The notes: generated by a model from the letters alone, not told the origin. DNA of 45,616 bases from SAR202 cluster bacterium (GCA_009392815.1 VFFS01000034.1:1-45616), one strand, 5' to 3'; shown: positions 34,756 through 43,862, counted from the first letter of the stretch. A program made the numbers and translations.

Positions 34756-36612
34756 CTAGGTTATTACTAGTAGGACATCACCTTTTACGACAGTTGCACC
34801 TGCGGTCACACGGAGGTTTTGAATTGTTCCTGTTGCGGGTGATGGTAGTGTGTTTTCCATTTTCATAGCTTCGAGTATTGCCACGGGTTCTCCAATTTTG
34901 ACTTCGTCCCCTTCCTCAACTAGATATCTCAGCAAAATACCTGGCATAGGGGAAACTAAAGTTTCTCCATCGGTTGGACCCGAGTTTTCGGATCCTCCAT
35001 CACTAGCATTTGGCGCATTTGTCTGGCTGGATATAAGATTCGACTGACTACTAGTTGGAACCATTTGGTTGATAGATCCGTCTACTGGATCAACATCAAC
35101 TTTAAAATATTCGCCTTCCACGTATACGTTGAAAGTTCTTGTTGACTGACTTTTCGGCGGATGTTCGCTTGTAGTCTGATCGCTAGAAAATACAGGCTTT
35201 GGATTAAATTCGGCTTTCATTTCTTCGGGCATTTGGTCAAGCCCGTGTTTGATCCTGAGAAACTTTAGTCCTGTAGTGGGGTAAAGAGCATATATCAATA
35301 CATCATCTATATCGTCTGTGATGTTAGAAACTTCGGATTTTGCATTTTCCAATTCAGGGTCTAGAAGATTTGCAGGTCGCTCATGAATCTGGATGTTTCC
35401 TTTTTCATAATCTTTAAGCGCCGTTTTTGTAACTTCAGCGTCTATGTCTGAAGGAGATCTTCCATACATCCCATAAACATATTCTTTAACTTGCCCCGAA
35501 ATCATCTTGTATCTTCCGAATAGTACGTTGCTTACTGATTGTGAGCCAATCATTTGGCTCATAGGAGTTACTAGAGGGGGATATCCAAGATCTTTTCTCG
35601 TTGCTGGAATTTCTTCTAAAACTTCATCTAATTTTTCTATAGCGTCCGCCTCTCGAAGCTGTGACAGTAAATTACTAGCCATACCGCCAGGTATTTGGTG
35701 GCTCAGTACTTTTGCATCTATAACGGCTGCTTTAGGGCTTTCCAAATGGTGACGGTATTTTGGAAGGATCGACTCAAGTTGATCTCCTAACCGAAGCAGA
35801 TGGTCTAAATTCAATCCAGGGTCGTATGGAGTCCCTCCTAGGGTAACCACTAGAGGTTCTACAGCAGGTTGAGAGGTTCTTAGAGCCAAAGGGGCAAGGG
35901 AAGTATCGACAACATCTACCCCAGCTTCTATAGCTTTTAGTACAGTCATCGACGCCATTCCACTCGTGTAGTGGGAATGTAATTGGAGTGGAACAGAAAT
36001 TTTCTCTTTAAGGCCTTTCACCAGTTCGAATGCATCATATGGCGCTAGCAGTCCCGCCATGTCTTTAATGCATATGCTGTCAGCTCCCATGGATTCAAAC
36101 AACTTGGCTTTTGAAAGATAGTAGTCCAAGCTGTAGATTGGCCCCCCCATTCTTCCTGACTCTGTGACAGAGTAACAAAGAGTCATCTGGAGATGCTTTC
36201 CCATGTTCTTTACCGATTCGGCGGCTTTGCTGAGATTCCATTCGTCGTTTAAGGCATCGAATACTCTGAAAATATCTATTCCGTTTTCAGATGACCTTTC
36301 TATAAATTTTTGCACTACATCGTCGGCATAAGTTCTATAGCCAACCAAAGATTGTCCCCTCAGCAGCATGGAAAGTGGTGTATTGGGCATCAAAGCTTTG
36401 AATTTTCTGAGGCGTTCCCAAGGATCTTCCCCAAGGAACCGTGTAGCTGTGTCGAAAGTTGCTCCTCCCCATACTTCCATGGAATAAAAGCCAACTTGGT
36501 CCATTTCAGAAGCCATCGGTTCCATATCTTCCATTCTGAGGCGGGTTGCGAGTAGGCTCTGATGACCGTCCCTGAAAGTTGTATCTGTTATTTTGATTGG
36601 GCTTTTAGTCAT
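34756..36612 (-). CDS. oadA: Pyruvate/oxaloacetate carboxyltransferase with biotinyl domain
   Basis: This biotin-dependent carboxyltransferase, 618 residues, resembles oxaloacetate decarboxylase alpha or pyruvate carboxylase subunit B. The DRE-TIM barrel (about 1-300) starts with KITDTTFRDGHQSLLATR and includes DIFRVFDALND and LQLHSHYTSGMAS (metal histidines). The conserved carboxylase domain is about 300-470. A flexible Ser/Thr/Asn/Gly-rich linker (about 485-545) leads to a biotinyl domain with the biotin lysine Lys584 in LEAMKMENT. It is fused like a 5S+1.3S transcarboxylase. The neighbours are an acyl-CoA carboxyltransferase and mdh, with no biotin carboxylase or OadB membrane subunit in the window. 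Confidence 0.92.
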   Translation of the reverse strand: MTKSPIKITDTTFRDGHQSLLATRLRMEDMEPMASEMDQVGFYSMEVWGGATFDTATRFLGEDPWERLRKFKALMPNTPLSMLLRGQSLVGYRTYADDVVQKFIERSSENGIDIFRVFDALNDEWNLSKAAESVKNMGKHLQMTLCYSVTESGRMGGPIYSLDYYLSKAKLFESMGADSICIKDMAGLLAPYDAFELVKGLKEKISVPLQLHSHYTSGMASMTVLKAIEAGVDVVDTSLAPLALRTSQPAVEPLVVTLGGTPYDPGLNLDHLLRLGDQLESILPKYRHHLESPKAAVIDAKVLSHQIPGGMASNLLSQLREADAIEKLDEVLEEIPATRKDLGYPPLVTPMSQMIGSQSVSNVLFGRYKMISGQVKEYVYGMYGRSPSDIDAEVTKTALKDYEKGNIQIHERPANLLDPELENAKSEVSNITDDIDDVLIYALYPTTGLKFLRIKHGLDQMPEEMKAEFNPKPVFSSDQTTSEHPPKSQSTRTFNVYVEGEYFKVDVDPVDGSINQMVPTSSQSNLISSQTNAPNASDGGSENSGPTDGETLVSPMPGILLRYLVEEGDEVKIGEPVAILEAMKMENTLPSPATGTIQNLRVTAGATVVKGDVLLVIT

Positions 36613-36624
36613 TTGATGATCCAG

Positions 36625-36858
36625 TTAATTGTTGTAGGTTGTTTTCCCATTCCAGCCTAGTGATTTTCTTGTGAACATCAATGGTGCTGACACCATTGAT
36701 GTTATTTTCCATGGGGATAGTACTAGGGTATTTCTAATGGGCGGTCTGATTTCTCCCTCTAAATATGCCTGTATAGCAGCTGATATGGCAGCGATCTGAG
36801 TCTGGTTTGGCTTCACATTTGACTCTGGGAGAGGCCACGATTTTTCTGGATGGTTCAA
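36625..36858 (-). CDS. Small accessory protein of a biotin-dependent carboxylase
   Basis: This 77-residue protein sits between the carboxyltransferase gene, which it overlaps by four bases (ATGA), and oadA 12 bases downstream. A central stretch, IAAISAAIQAYLEGE (about 22-37), resembles the small helical segment of OadG-, epsilon- or gamma-like subunits that accompany acyl-CoA carboxylases. The remainder is basic and ends in a tail. There is no membrane segment of the type found in Na-pump gamma subunits. It probably helps to assemble the complex; the exact family is not certain. Confidence 0.7.
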   Translation of the reverse strand: MNHPEKSWPLPESNVKPNQTQIAAISAAIQAYLEGEIRPPIRNTLVLSPWKITSMVSAPLMFTRKSLGWNGKTTYNN

Positions 36859-38417
36859 AGAGGTATGCTCCCGTGTTTTTTAGGGGGTAGAGTTTCTCTT
36901 TTGTTTTCCAGCATACGCAGGGCTTTAATTATTTTTGTGCGGGTCTTAGAGGGTTCAATAACATCGTCAATGTAACCTCTGCTAGCAGCAATATAGGGAT
37001 TCATTAGGTTTTCTTCATATTCGTTAACCAATTCTTTGCGCTTCGCTTCCGAATCTTCGGCATCTTTGATAGCAGACCGGTGGATGATGTTAACCGCACC
37101 TTCTGCTCCCATTACCGCCACTTGTCCGGTTGGCCACGAATAATTTAAGTCGCTCCGTAGGCTTTTGCTGCTCATGACTATGTAAGCTCCACCATATGCT
37201 TTACGGGTGAGGACACTTATTTTAGGAACAGTAGCTTCAGCATAGGCAAATATTAGTTTCGCACCATGTCTTATTATTCCGCTATGCTCCTGGGACGTGC
37301 CAGGCATAAATCCAGGGACATCTATAAAGGTTATTATTGGTATGTTGAAGGCGTCACAGAATCTGACAAACCGTGCCGCTTTTACTGAAGCATTTATATC
37401 CAGAACGCCTGCCAATTGGTTTGGCTGTTGAGCCACTATTCCCACAGTGTTTCCGTCCATTCTTGAGAAACCCACAAGAACGTTGCCCGCAAAATTCTGA
37501 TGGACCTGTAGGAAGTTCCCTGAATCCACCACCGATTCAATTATGTCGAGCATATTATAGGGTTGGTTAGGGTTGTCTGGAATAACGGAATTGAGTGCTT
37601 CATCATCGCGATTAGGATCATCTGAAGAGGCAATGGGAGGTGGATTTTCCATATTGTTTTGAGGAAGGAAACTCAGAAGTTCTCTTACTCGCAATATACA
37701 GTTATTTTCATTATCGTCCAGAAAATGTGCTACACCACTTTTTGTTGTATGAGCTTCCGCGCCGCCGAGTTGCTCGTGTGATACTTCTTCCCCAGTAACT
37801 GACTTAATGACGTCAGGGCCTGTTATATACATCTGGCCGATTCCTTGGACCATAAATATGAAATCTGTCAGGGCAGGGGAGTATGTGGCTCCTCCTGCTG
37901 CGGGTCCAAGCATAACTGATATCTGTGGAATGACGCCTGAGGCTAATACATTTCTGTTGAATATCTCGCCGTACCCAGCAAGGCTGTCAATTCCCTCCTG
38001 AATACGTGCCCCACCGGAGTCTATAAGACCTACGATTGGTGCGCCGTTATCCATGGCCTTATCCATAACTTTGCATATTTTATTGGCCACTACCTCGGAA
38101 AGAGAGCCTCCAATAACAGTAAAGTCCTGAGAGTAGACGAAAGTAAGTCTTCCGTTCACCGTGCCATAGCCTGTAACAACAGCGTCTCCTAGGTATTGTT
38201 GCTTATCGAGACCAAAATCTTTGGATCGATGAACCACAAAGGGATCAAGTTCTTCAAAAGATCCCGGATCAAGGAGTAGATCTAATCTTTCTCTCGCTGT
38301 AAGTTTTCCTCTGCTATGCTGTGCGTCTATTCTTCGAGATCCGCCTCCTTGAAGGCTTTTTTCTCGGAGTTGCAGCAACTCATCTCTTTTCTGTTCAGTT
38401 GGGCCTTGAGATGTCAT
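36855..38417 (-). CDS. Acyl-CoA carboxylase beta subunit (methylmalonyl/propionyl-CoA carboxyltransferase)
   Basis: This carboxyltransferase, 520 residues, is of the 12S/PccB/MmdA type. GKLTARERLDLLLDPGSF near 45 opens the domain. The biotin-side half has GGSLSEVVANKICKVMD and LIDSGGARIQEG, and the acyl-CoA half has FIDVPGFMPGTSQEHSGIIRHGAK, KISVLTRKAYGGAYIVM and WPTGQVAVMGAEGAVNI. Start is the ATG at 38417 with GGAG eight bases before; an in-frame start at 38450 is rejected. It heads the carboxylase operon and overlaps the 77-residue gene. Methylmalonyl- or propionyl-CoA is the likely acyl substrate, from overall resemblance only. Confidence 0.93.
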   Translation of the reverse strand: MTSQGPTEQKRDELLQLREKSLQGGGSRRIDAQHSRGKLTARERLDLLLDPGSFEELDPFVVHRSKDFGLDKQQYLGDAVVTGYGTVNGRLTFVYSQDFTVIGGSLSEVVANKICKVMDKAMDNGAPIVGLIDSGGARIQEGIDSLAGYGEIFNRNVLASGVIPQISVMLGPAAGGATYSPALTDFIFMVQGIGQMYITGPDVIKSVTGEEVSHEQLGGAEAHTTKSGVAHFLDDNENNCILRVRELLSFLPQNNMENPPPIASSDDPNRDDEALNSVIPDNPNQPYNMLDIIESVVDSGNFLQVHQNFAGNVLVGFSRMDGNTVGIVAQQPNQLAGVLDINASVKAARFVRFCDAFNIPIITFIDVPGFMPGTSQEHSGIIRHGAKLIFAYAEATVPKISVLTRKAYGGAYIVMSSKSLRSDLNYSWPTGQVAVMGAEGAVNIIHRSAIKDAEDSEAKRKELVNEYEENLMNPYIAASRGYIDDVIEPSKTRTKIIKALRMLENKRETLPPKKHGSIPL

Positions 38418-38551
38418 TGAAATTCTCCAATTTTTTGCGTCACATCCCATCCAAATTATCAGATAATGGGTATGTGTTACAAGGAATCTTTATTCTCTGT
38501 GATATCAGTTTATGAGAGCTTATAAACTAGCTTACAAAGGGAGAGTCTATT

Positions 38552-39361
38552 TTGTTGTGGGGAGAGAGAACATATGTGATGGGCATACTGAATATCACTC
38601 CAGATTCATTTTCTGGAGACGGGACAGGAGAGAATGTTTATGATGCCGTAGCAAAGGGGATCAGGTTTGAGAAAGAAGGAGCGGATATTCTTGACGTAGG
38701 GGGTATGTCAACGAGACCTAGATCTATATATGGTTCGGTTGATGATGTGTCGGATGAGGAAGAAATAGCTCGAGTGATTCCTGTCATCAAGTCATTGACA
38801 TCGGAAGTTCAGGTGCCCATTAGCATAGATACATTCAGGTCGTCAGTCGCTTTAGCAGCCTTATCTGCAGGAGCAACATTTGTGAACGATATTTGGGGAT
38901 TTAAGAAAGATCCCTGTATGGCATCTGTGGTGGCCGAATCTGGCGTTCATGTCGTGCTTATGCATAACACAGATCAACCTAAGTACGGAGATGTCGTATC
39001 AGACGTGATAACAGATTTGAAGAATACGGTAGATAAAGCGGTCGCACTTGGAGTTGATCCGTCAAAAATTATAATTGACCCAGGAATAGGATTCGCAAAA
39101 GATTCTCTACAGAATATCGAGATAATTAGGCGCTTGGACGAATTTAAAAAATTGGGATATCCCATTTTGGTTGGAACTTCTAGAAAATCCACTATAGGCA
39201 AGGTTCTTGATCTACCTGTCGATCAACGGTTAGAAGGAACTGCTGCAACGGTGACTCTGTCAATAGCGAATGGTGCTGATGTTGTACGGGTTCATGACGT
39301 CAAAGAGATGTCACGAGTTGTTACTATGACAGATGCAATAGTCAGAGGTTGGGACGGATAA
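38552..39361 (+). CDS. folP: Dihydropteroate synthase
   Basis: This enzyme joins p-aminobenzoate to the pterin diphosphate in folate synthesis. It has 269 residues, a TIM barrel. YVMGILNITPDSFSGDG at 9-25 and DVGGMSTRPRS near 50 are signature motifs; ISIDTFRSSVA near 90, FVNDIWGF near 112, and DPGIGFAKD near 176 complete the active site. The start is one of two tandem TTG codons (38552 or 38555) preceded by GGGAG. The neighbouring folK shares the pathway. Confidence 0.97.
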   Translation: MLWGERTYVMGILNITPDSFSGDGTGENVYDAVAKGIRFEKEGADILDVGGMSTRPRSIYGSVDDVSDEEEIARVIPVIKSLTSEVQVPISIDTFRSSVALAALSAGATFVNDIWGFKKDPCMASVVAESGVHVVLMHNTDQPKYGDVVSDVITDLKNTVDKAVALGVDPSKIIIDPGIGFAKDSLQNIEIIRRLDEFKKLGYPILVGTSRKSTIGKVLDLPVDQRLEGTAATVTLSIANGADVVRVHDVKEMSRVVTMTDAIVRGWDG

Positions 39362-39366
39362 TAGTC

Positions 39367-39858
39367 ATGCCATTAAAAGGGGATGTATATATAGGATTAG
39401 GTTCTAATGTAGGCGATTCTGTTGGGAATTTAGAGCGTGCTTTCTCTTCCATCTCAGGTATATCCGACTTTCTAATCCCATCTAGCGTCTATGTATCCTC
39501 CGCTGCTGGTTTCACAACTCAGCCAAGATTTTTCAACGCGGTTTGTAGGATTGGTACTTATTTAAGTCCGTTCCAACTGTTGCATTCTCTTTTAGAGATT
39601 GAAAATTGCTTGGGGCGAAAGAGAGCATTTACAAATTCCCCCAGAATAATAGATTTGGATATTCTTCTTTGGGGTGATTTGAGAATTGAAACAACTAGTC
39701 TCACAATTCCCCACCCACGGATACAGGAACGCGGCTTTGTGCTTGCTCCGCTGCTGGAGATAGATCCCTCAATTGTTCATCCGTATTATGGTGTCCCGCT
39801 AAAGGATTTTTATGATCTCATACCTGACGTGGATAAACCCTCCAAAATCGCATTTTAG
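39367..39858 (+). CDS. folK: 6-hydroxymethyl-7,8-dihydropterin pyrophosphokinase
   Basis: This enzyme makes the pterin diphosphate used by FolP. It has 163 residues from ATG 39367; a TTG inside folP (39349) would add six residues. VYIGLGSNVGDSVGNLERA opens the protein, and the diagnostic RKRAFTNSPRIIDLDILLWGD and IPHPRIQERGFVLAPL are present. The gene begins five bases after the folP stop. Its stop converges on the Trm112-like gene with a 14-base gap. Confidence 0.95.
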   Translation: MPLKGDVYIGLGSNVGDSVGNLERAFSSISGISDFLIPSSVYVSSAAGFTTQPRFFNAVCRIGTYLSPFQLLHSLLEIENCLGRKRAFTNSPRIIDLDILLWGDLRIETTSLTIPHPRIQERGFVLAPLLEIDPSIVHPYYGVPLKDFYDLIPDVDKPSKIAF

Positions 39859-39872
39859 GGTTTCTAGCAAGT

Positions 39873-40058
39873 TTAAGAGTTTTCAGGACCGCCGCTAAGA
39901 AAATTTGGGATCCCATTTTTAATTGGGAAAGATAGGCCACATGCTTCACAAATAAACTGACCTTCGAATATCTCGGTTTTGTTTTCTTTGGTGGAATTTA
40001 TTTTCAGATCCCCTTTGCACTGAGGACAAGCTAATATGTCGAGTATTTCTTTATTCAT
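39873..40058 (-). CDS. Trm112-family zinc protein
   Basis: This 61-residue protein of the Trm112/UPF0434 (YcaR) family has zinc ligands in CPQCKGDL (residues 11-14) and CEACGLSFPIKNGIPNFL (residues 37-40). In eukaryotes and archaea Trm112 activates methyltransferases; bacterial forms are poorly understood. The cysteine pairs and the typical IPNFL end make the family clear. It closes the glyQS-sbcD-tlpA-copD-trm112 run. Confidence 0.92.
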   Translation of the reverse strand: MNKEILDILACPQCKGDLKINSTKENKTEIFEGQFICEACGLSFPIKNGIPNFLSGGPENS

Positions 40059-40090
40059 GACTTTTAATCCATCTTGTTTTACGAGGTTTG

Positions 40091-40579
40091 TTATCCAACA
40101 GTAATTTCATACATTGATCTCAGTAGACTTGAGAGGAGATAGACGGATAGTCCTAAAACAATAATTAGGTTGTAACCGGCTATTACACGAAATATGCTTC
40201 CCTTAGGGTTTTTCCGAATATTTCGTAGGGATTTATAGTCCCATGCAGTCTGCCTCTTAGCTCTTACCATGTAAAACATGACAGCGACCATTGATAGCTT
40301 GACTCCTAGAACTATAAGGTAGCTTACTCCTAATGTTCCTGGCGTAAGCCGGTCAAATGTCATAACGGCTCCAGTTGCCAAGAGTACGAATAGACAGGTG
40401 TCTACTAGCGACCGGAACTCTGAGGATACGTTTTTATTGATTCGGGAGTCATCGCTTTTATCATTTTTTACTGCCGGTCTCAGTACTACAAGCCAGAATA
40501 TTCCACCTCCAATCCAGGCGGAAGCAGATATAAAATGCGCCCATCTCACTGCTATATGAAACCATGATATTAAATCCAA
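40091..40579 (-). CDS. CopD-like four-helix membrane protein
   Basis: This 162-residue integral membrane protein has four predicted helices: about 8-33 (HIAVRWAHFISASAWIGGGI), 57-75, 82-103 and 137-157. The first helix contains the histidines and the WIGGGIFW motif of the CopD/DUF2269 group, proposed to be involved in copper or haem handling. It lies one base after the TlpA-like gene's stop, so they are probably co-translated. Metal specificity is not shown by the sequence. Confidence 0.75.
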   Translation of the reverse strand: MDLISWFHIAVRWAHFISASAWIGGGIFWLVVLRPAVKNDKSDDSRINKNVSSEFRSLVDTCLFVLLATGAVMTFDRLTPGTLGVSYLIVLGVKLSMVAVMFYMVRAKRQTAWDYKSLRNIRKNPKGSIFRVIAGYNLIIVLGLSVYLLSSLLRSMYEITVG

Positions 40580-40580
40580 A

Positions 40581-41132
40581 TTAAGGCAACTCGGTCTCTA
40601 CTAGAGTCTCTAAAATAGTTTTTATCTGTTCCATTTTTATCTCCCCTTGCCAACTCTTGTATATGTTTTTATCAGAGTCAATGAATACTGTGGTGGGGAA
40701 ACCAGTTATTCCATAATCCACGGCTATGGAACCGTCACTATCTGGACCTACAGCGTAGCCTATTCCTGAGTCTCTCACAAAATCACTTCCGTCAGACACA
40801 GAATCGAGTCCGATCATCTGAACACCTACTACATCTACTTTATTTTTGTACTGGCGATATACCGAATCTATTTCTGGAATTTCTTTCACACAAGGTGGAC
40901 ATGAGGGGAACCAGAAATTGATTACTAAAGGTTTGTTCGAATCGTGGTCAAGTTCAAATGTGGTTCCCTTTTCGTAGAATTCGGTTTCGTATGTCTGGAG
41001 TGAGAAATAAGGGGCTTTTGAATTTGGGTTAATGGGTCTACAACCAACAGCTACCAAAAATACTAGAACAGTTCCTGACAAAAAAAGATTTATTAAATAA
41101 TTGTTAAAAACGTTAGTTTTTCTAGAGGTCAT
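40581..41132 (-). CDS. TlpA-like thiol-disulfide oxidoreductase, likely lipoprotein
   Basis: This 183-residue thioredoxin-fold protein is anchored to the outside of the membrane. A hydrophobic segment at residues 13-30 ends in Cys31, a weak lipobox (VAVGC). The thioredoxin domain has the active site CPPC at Cys78-Cys81 in NFWFPSCPPCVKE, and the cis-proline loop ITGFPTTVFIDSD near 150. It likely reduces disulfides for cytochrome or metal-protein maturation. It is 11 bases after sbcD and one base before the CopD-like gene. Confidence 0.88.
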   Translation of the reverse strand: MTSRKTNVFNNYLINLFLSGTVLVFLVAVGCRPINPNSKAPYFSLQTYETEFYEKGTTFELDHDSNKPLVINFWFPSCPPCVKEIPEIDSVYRQYKNKVDVVGVQMIGLDSVSDGSDFVRDSGIGYAVGPDSDGSIAVDYGITGFPTTVFIDSDKNIYKSWQGEIKMEQIKTILETLVETELP

Positions 41133-41143
41133 ATCAACCGTGC

Positions 41144-42388
41144 TTAGAGCGTATTCGACTGCGAATGTTCTGAAATTAATAATTTCCCTTTATTAAGTAG
41201 CTGCTCTCTTTTTTTACCTGTAACTCCTCTTTCAGTCAGGTAAGTTTCTAATGCTTCCAATGGTTCAATTTTTTCAGAAATATCTTTCCCTAGCCTATTT
41301 CTTGACTCAGATATCAAGTTTTTCCTAACGGTTGCTACAAAATGACTTTCTTCTAGGGCGCCTCTTATCAATTTTTCGTCAATGTCCTGGTATTTTGAAG
41401 CTGGAGTGTCGATCAAAACCTGAATAATGGCTTCTTGCACATTGTGGTTAGCGATTTCAGTAATAATGGTTTGAGTAGGGTTTGGATCTTCATCAGATAT
41501 TGTCGATTTTATAGTTAAAAATTTTCGGGCATTAACTTCGACAAATTTGTAGGATCGTTCCCTTTTGCCTGGTGATTCAGTTGGATCTATGTCTATTACA
41601 CAAAATCCTTTTGTGTCCTTTTCCTCTCCAAAATCGATCCGTTGAAGGCTCCCAGGGTAAACGACACGGGGAGAAAGATTTAGTTCCTGGTGTCTATGTA
41701 TGTGTCCTAGAGCTACGTAATCGAATTGAGGTAGAGCGATGGAACTTTTTAGAAGCAGGTAATCTTTACCCAACATCATCGATGTTTCTGAACTTGTTTT
41801 AGCTGAGTCCACAGAAAGATGTCCTGATAAAACCGCTGGTATTGATGGGTCCAAAGCCTCTGCATTGGCCTGAATTGCCTGGGTCAAAAGAGTTTCTATC
41901 GATTCATTTAATTGGGAGGGATTATTGTCCCCGATACCTAATGAGGACATGAATTGCCCTTTTCTTATCCAGGGAACCGAGACTATCTGTAATGGCCCAC
42001 TTCGCGTTTCTACTAAGTGTGTTTTAAGGGTGTCACCTGTATGAACGTTTCCTACACCCAGTGTCGGAAAAATATCGAGTGCAGTGGCGGGGCCTGGGAT
42101 ATTTGGAGCATCATGATTGCCAGCTAGAAGAAACACCTGTATATCGTTGCTGGCCAGTGTTGATATACGAGCGGCAAATTCTCTTTGATGAGTCTGACTT
42201 GGATTACGACTTTTGTACGCATCACCGCAAAATAGAACTATGTCAGCTTGGTTGGAGACAGAATACTCAACAACTTCGTCTAGTGTATTTAAGAAATCTT
42301 GTAGTCGACTTGACGTTTTTGTTAAGGGGTCTGGACGACCATAGTTTTCTACTCCGATGTGTACATCAGCGGTATGTACGATCAACAT
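41144..42388 (-). CDS. sbcD: Mre11/SbcD-like DNA repair nuclease
   Basis: This metallophosphoesterase has 414 residues. Metal motifs are HTADVHIGVEN (residues 5-15), LFCGDAYKSRNP near 55, LLAGNHDAPNIP near 92, VLSGHLSVDS near 188, and VALGHIHRHQ near 228; all match SbcD/Mre11. The C-terminal capping part is less conserved. SbcD works with the SMC-like ATPase SbcC in double-strand-end processing, but no sbcC is encoded next to it or elsewhere in the window. The gene follows glyQS by 15 bases. Confidence 0.9.
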   Translation of the reverse strand: MLIVHTADVHIGVENYGRPDPLTKTSSRLQDFLNTLDEVVEYSVSNQADIVLFCGDAYKSRNPSQTHQREFAARISTLASNDIQVFLLAGNHDAPNIPGPATALDIFPTLGVGNVHTGDTLKTHLVETRSGPLQIVSVPWIRKGQFMSSLGIGDNNPSQLNESIETLLTQAIQANAEALDPSIPAVLSGHLSVDSAKTSSETSMMLGKDYLLLKSSIALPQFDYVALGHIHRHQELNLSPRVVYPGSLQRIDFGEEKDTKGFCVIDIDPTESPGKRERSYKFVEVNARKFLTIKSTISDEDPNPTQTIITEIANHNVQEAIIQVLIDTPASKYQDIDEKLIRGALEESHFVATVRKNLISESRNRLGKDISEKIEPLEALETYLTERGVTGKKREQLLNKGKLLISEHSQSNTL

Positions 42389-42403
42389 CTCTACGTATAC
42401 ACC

Positions 42404-43747
42404 TCAATCACCATTCAGTAGAGTAGAAATTTCCTGCGTTAGGGTAGTAATCGAGACCCTTTTTTGTTTCATAGAATCTCGTTCCCGTATGGTTACACAA
42501 TCATCATCCAAAGAATCAAAGTCAACCGTCACACACAACGGGGTGCCAATTTCGTCTTGTCTACGATATCTGCGACCGATGCTTTGAGCGTCGTCAAATT
42601 GGACGTTTCCGCCAACTAGGCTACTTCTTCGGACTTCATCATAAACTGACTTAGCAAGTGGAGCGAGTTTTTCGTTTCTACTTAAAGGCAAAACGGCAAC
42701 TTTTACAGGTGCAATAGAAGGATCCAATTTCAGTAGCACCCTAGTTTCATTCTTACCGGATGGTGTGGTTGTCTCTTCTTCAGTATAGGCATCTACTAGA
42801 AGTGTCATGACAGCCCTATCTACACCGAGCGATGGTTCTATTACGTAAGGGACTACATGCTGGCCCGATATTTCGTCAAAATAGGTTAGTTTTTCCCCGC
42901 TCATCGCCATATGAGCCTTAAGGTCAAAATCGGTTCTGTTGGCAATGCCTTGTATTTCTCCCCAGCCCCACGGGAAGTTATACTCAATGTCATACGTAGC
43001 TTTAGCGTAGTGTGAAAGCTCTTTATCTTCATGCTTTCTCAATCGGAGATTTTCAGTTTTGATACCGATCACGCTGTACCAGTCCATGCAATCTTCCATC
43101 CATTGTTGGTGAATTGCTTCATCTTCCCCTGGCATAACAAAGTACTCAATCTCCATCATTTCAAACTCTCTTGTTCTGAAAATGAAGTTTCCAGTGGTTA
43201 TCTCGTTTCTGAAAGATTTACCTATTTGAGCAATGCCAAATGGAAGTTTCTTTCTCGTAGAAGTGACAACATTACTGAAATTTACGAATATTCCTTGAGC
43301 AGTTTCAGGTCTGAAGTACACTATTGACGCATCCTCTTCAACCGGGCCCATATGTGTTTTGAACATCAGATGAAAAAGTCTTGGGTCTGACAATTTGCCC
43401 CCACATTCTGGGCAAACGATGGAGTCGATGTGGTCTTCCCTGAATCTTTTGTTGCAATCCGAACACTCCACCAGGGGATCTGTGAAGTTCTCTAGGTGTC
43501 CGCTCGCCCTCCAGGTGTCAGGATGCATCAGTATTGCAGCATCTAACCCGACCATGTCATCCCTTTCCCATACCATTGCTTTCCACCACGAGTCTTTCAC
43601 ATTTCGCTTAAGTTCTACTCCAAGTGGTCCATAATCCCAAGTGCTTGCCAGGCCACCATAGATTTCACTGCTCTGAAAAATGAATCCTCTCCTTTTACAG
43701 AGAGAGGTTAGTTTATCGATATCAATTTGCGAATTGCTTTGTGACAT
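42404..43747 (-). CDS. glyQS: Glycyl-tRNA synthetase (dimeric type)
   Basis: This class II aminoacyl-tRNA synthetase charges tRNA-Gly. It has 447 residues from the ATG at 43747, which AAGGA precedes; a GTG ten codons earlier is rejected. The N-terminal LCKRRGFIFQSSEIYGGLASTWDYGPLG is typical of the alpha2 form. A zinc knuckle follows (CSDCNKRF ... CPECGG near 98-120). Motif 2 is near FRNEITTGNFIFRTREFEMME, and motif 3 is in PSLGVDRAVMTLL. The C-terminal anticodon-binding domain is about 335-447. It heads the minus-strand run. Confidence 0.97.
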   Translation of the reverse strand: MSQSNSQIDIDKLTSLCKRRGFIFQSSEIYGGLASTWDYGPLGVELKRNVKDSWWKAMVWERDDMVGLDAAILMHPDTWRASGHLENFTDPLVECSDCNKRFREDHIDSIVCPECGGKLSDPRLFHLMFKTHMGPVEEDASIVYFRPETAQGIFVNFSNVVTSTRKKLPFGIAQIGKSFRNEITTGNFIFRTREFEMMEIEYFVMPGEDEAIHQQWMEDCMDWYSVIGIKTENLRLRKHEDKELSHYAKATYDIEYNFPWGWGEIQGIANRTDFDLKAHMAMSGEKLTYFDEISGQHVVPYVIEPSLGVDRAVMTLLVDAYTEEETTTPSGKNETRVLLKLDPSIAPVKVAVLPLSRNEKLAPLAKSVYDEVRRSSLVGGNVQFDDAQSIGRRYRRQDEIGTPLCVTVDFDSLDDDCVTIRERDSMKQKRVSITTLTQEISTLLNGD

Positions 43748-43834
43748 GGCAGTCCTTTTGGATTGGATGTGGAACACCAGAAATTATACAAGATTCTGAC
43801 TACAGACACCCTTCGATACCTCTTTTGCTAAAGG

Positions 43835-43862
43835 TTGTGTTGATAAGTTTTTAAAGTAGAAT
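43835..43862 (+). promoter_or_regulatory. Possible promoter of the kinase-like gene
   Basis: TTGTGT (43835-43840) and TAGAAT (43857-43862) are 16 bases apart, about 50 bases before the ATG at 43913. This is a modest sigma70-type match in the divergent region with glyQS, found by eye only. Confidence 0.35.
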
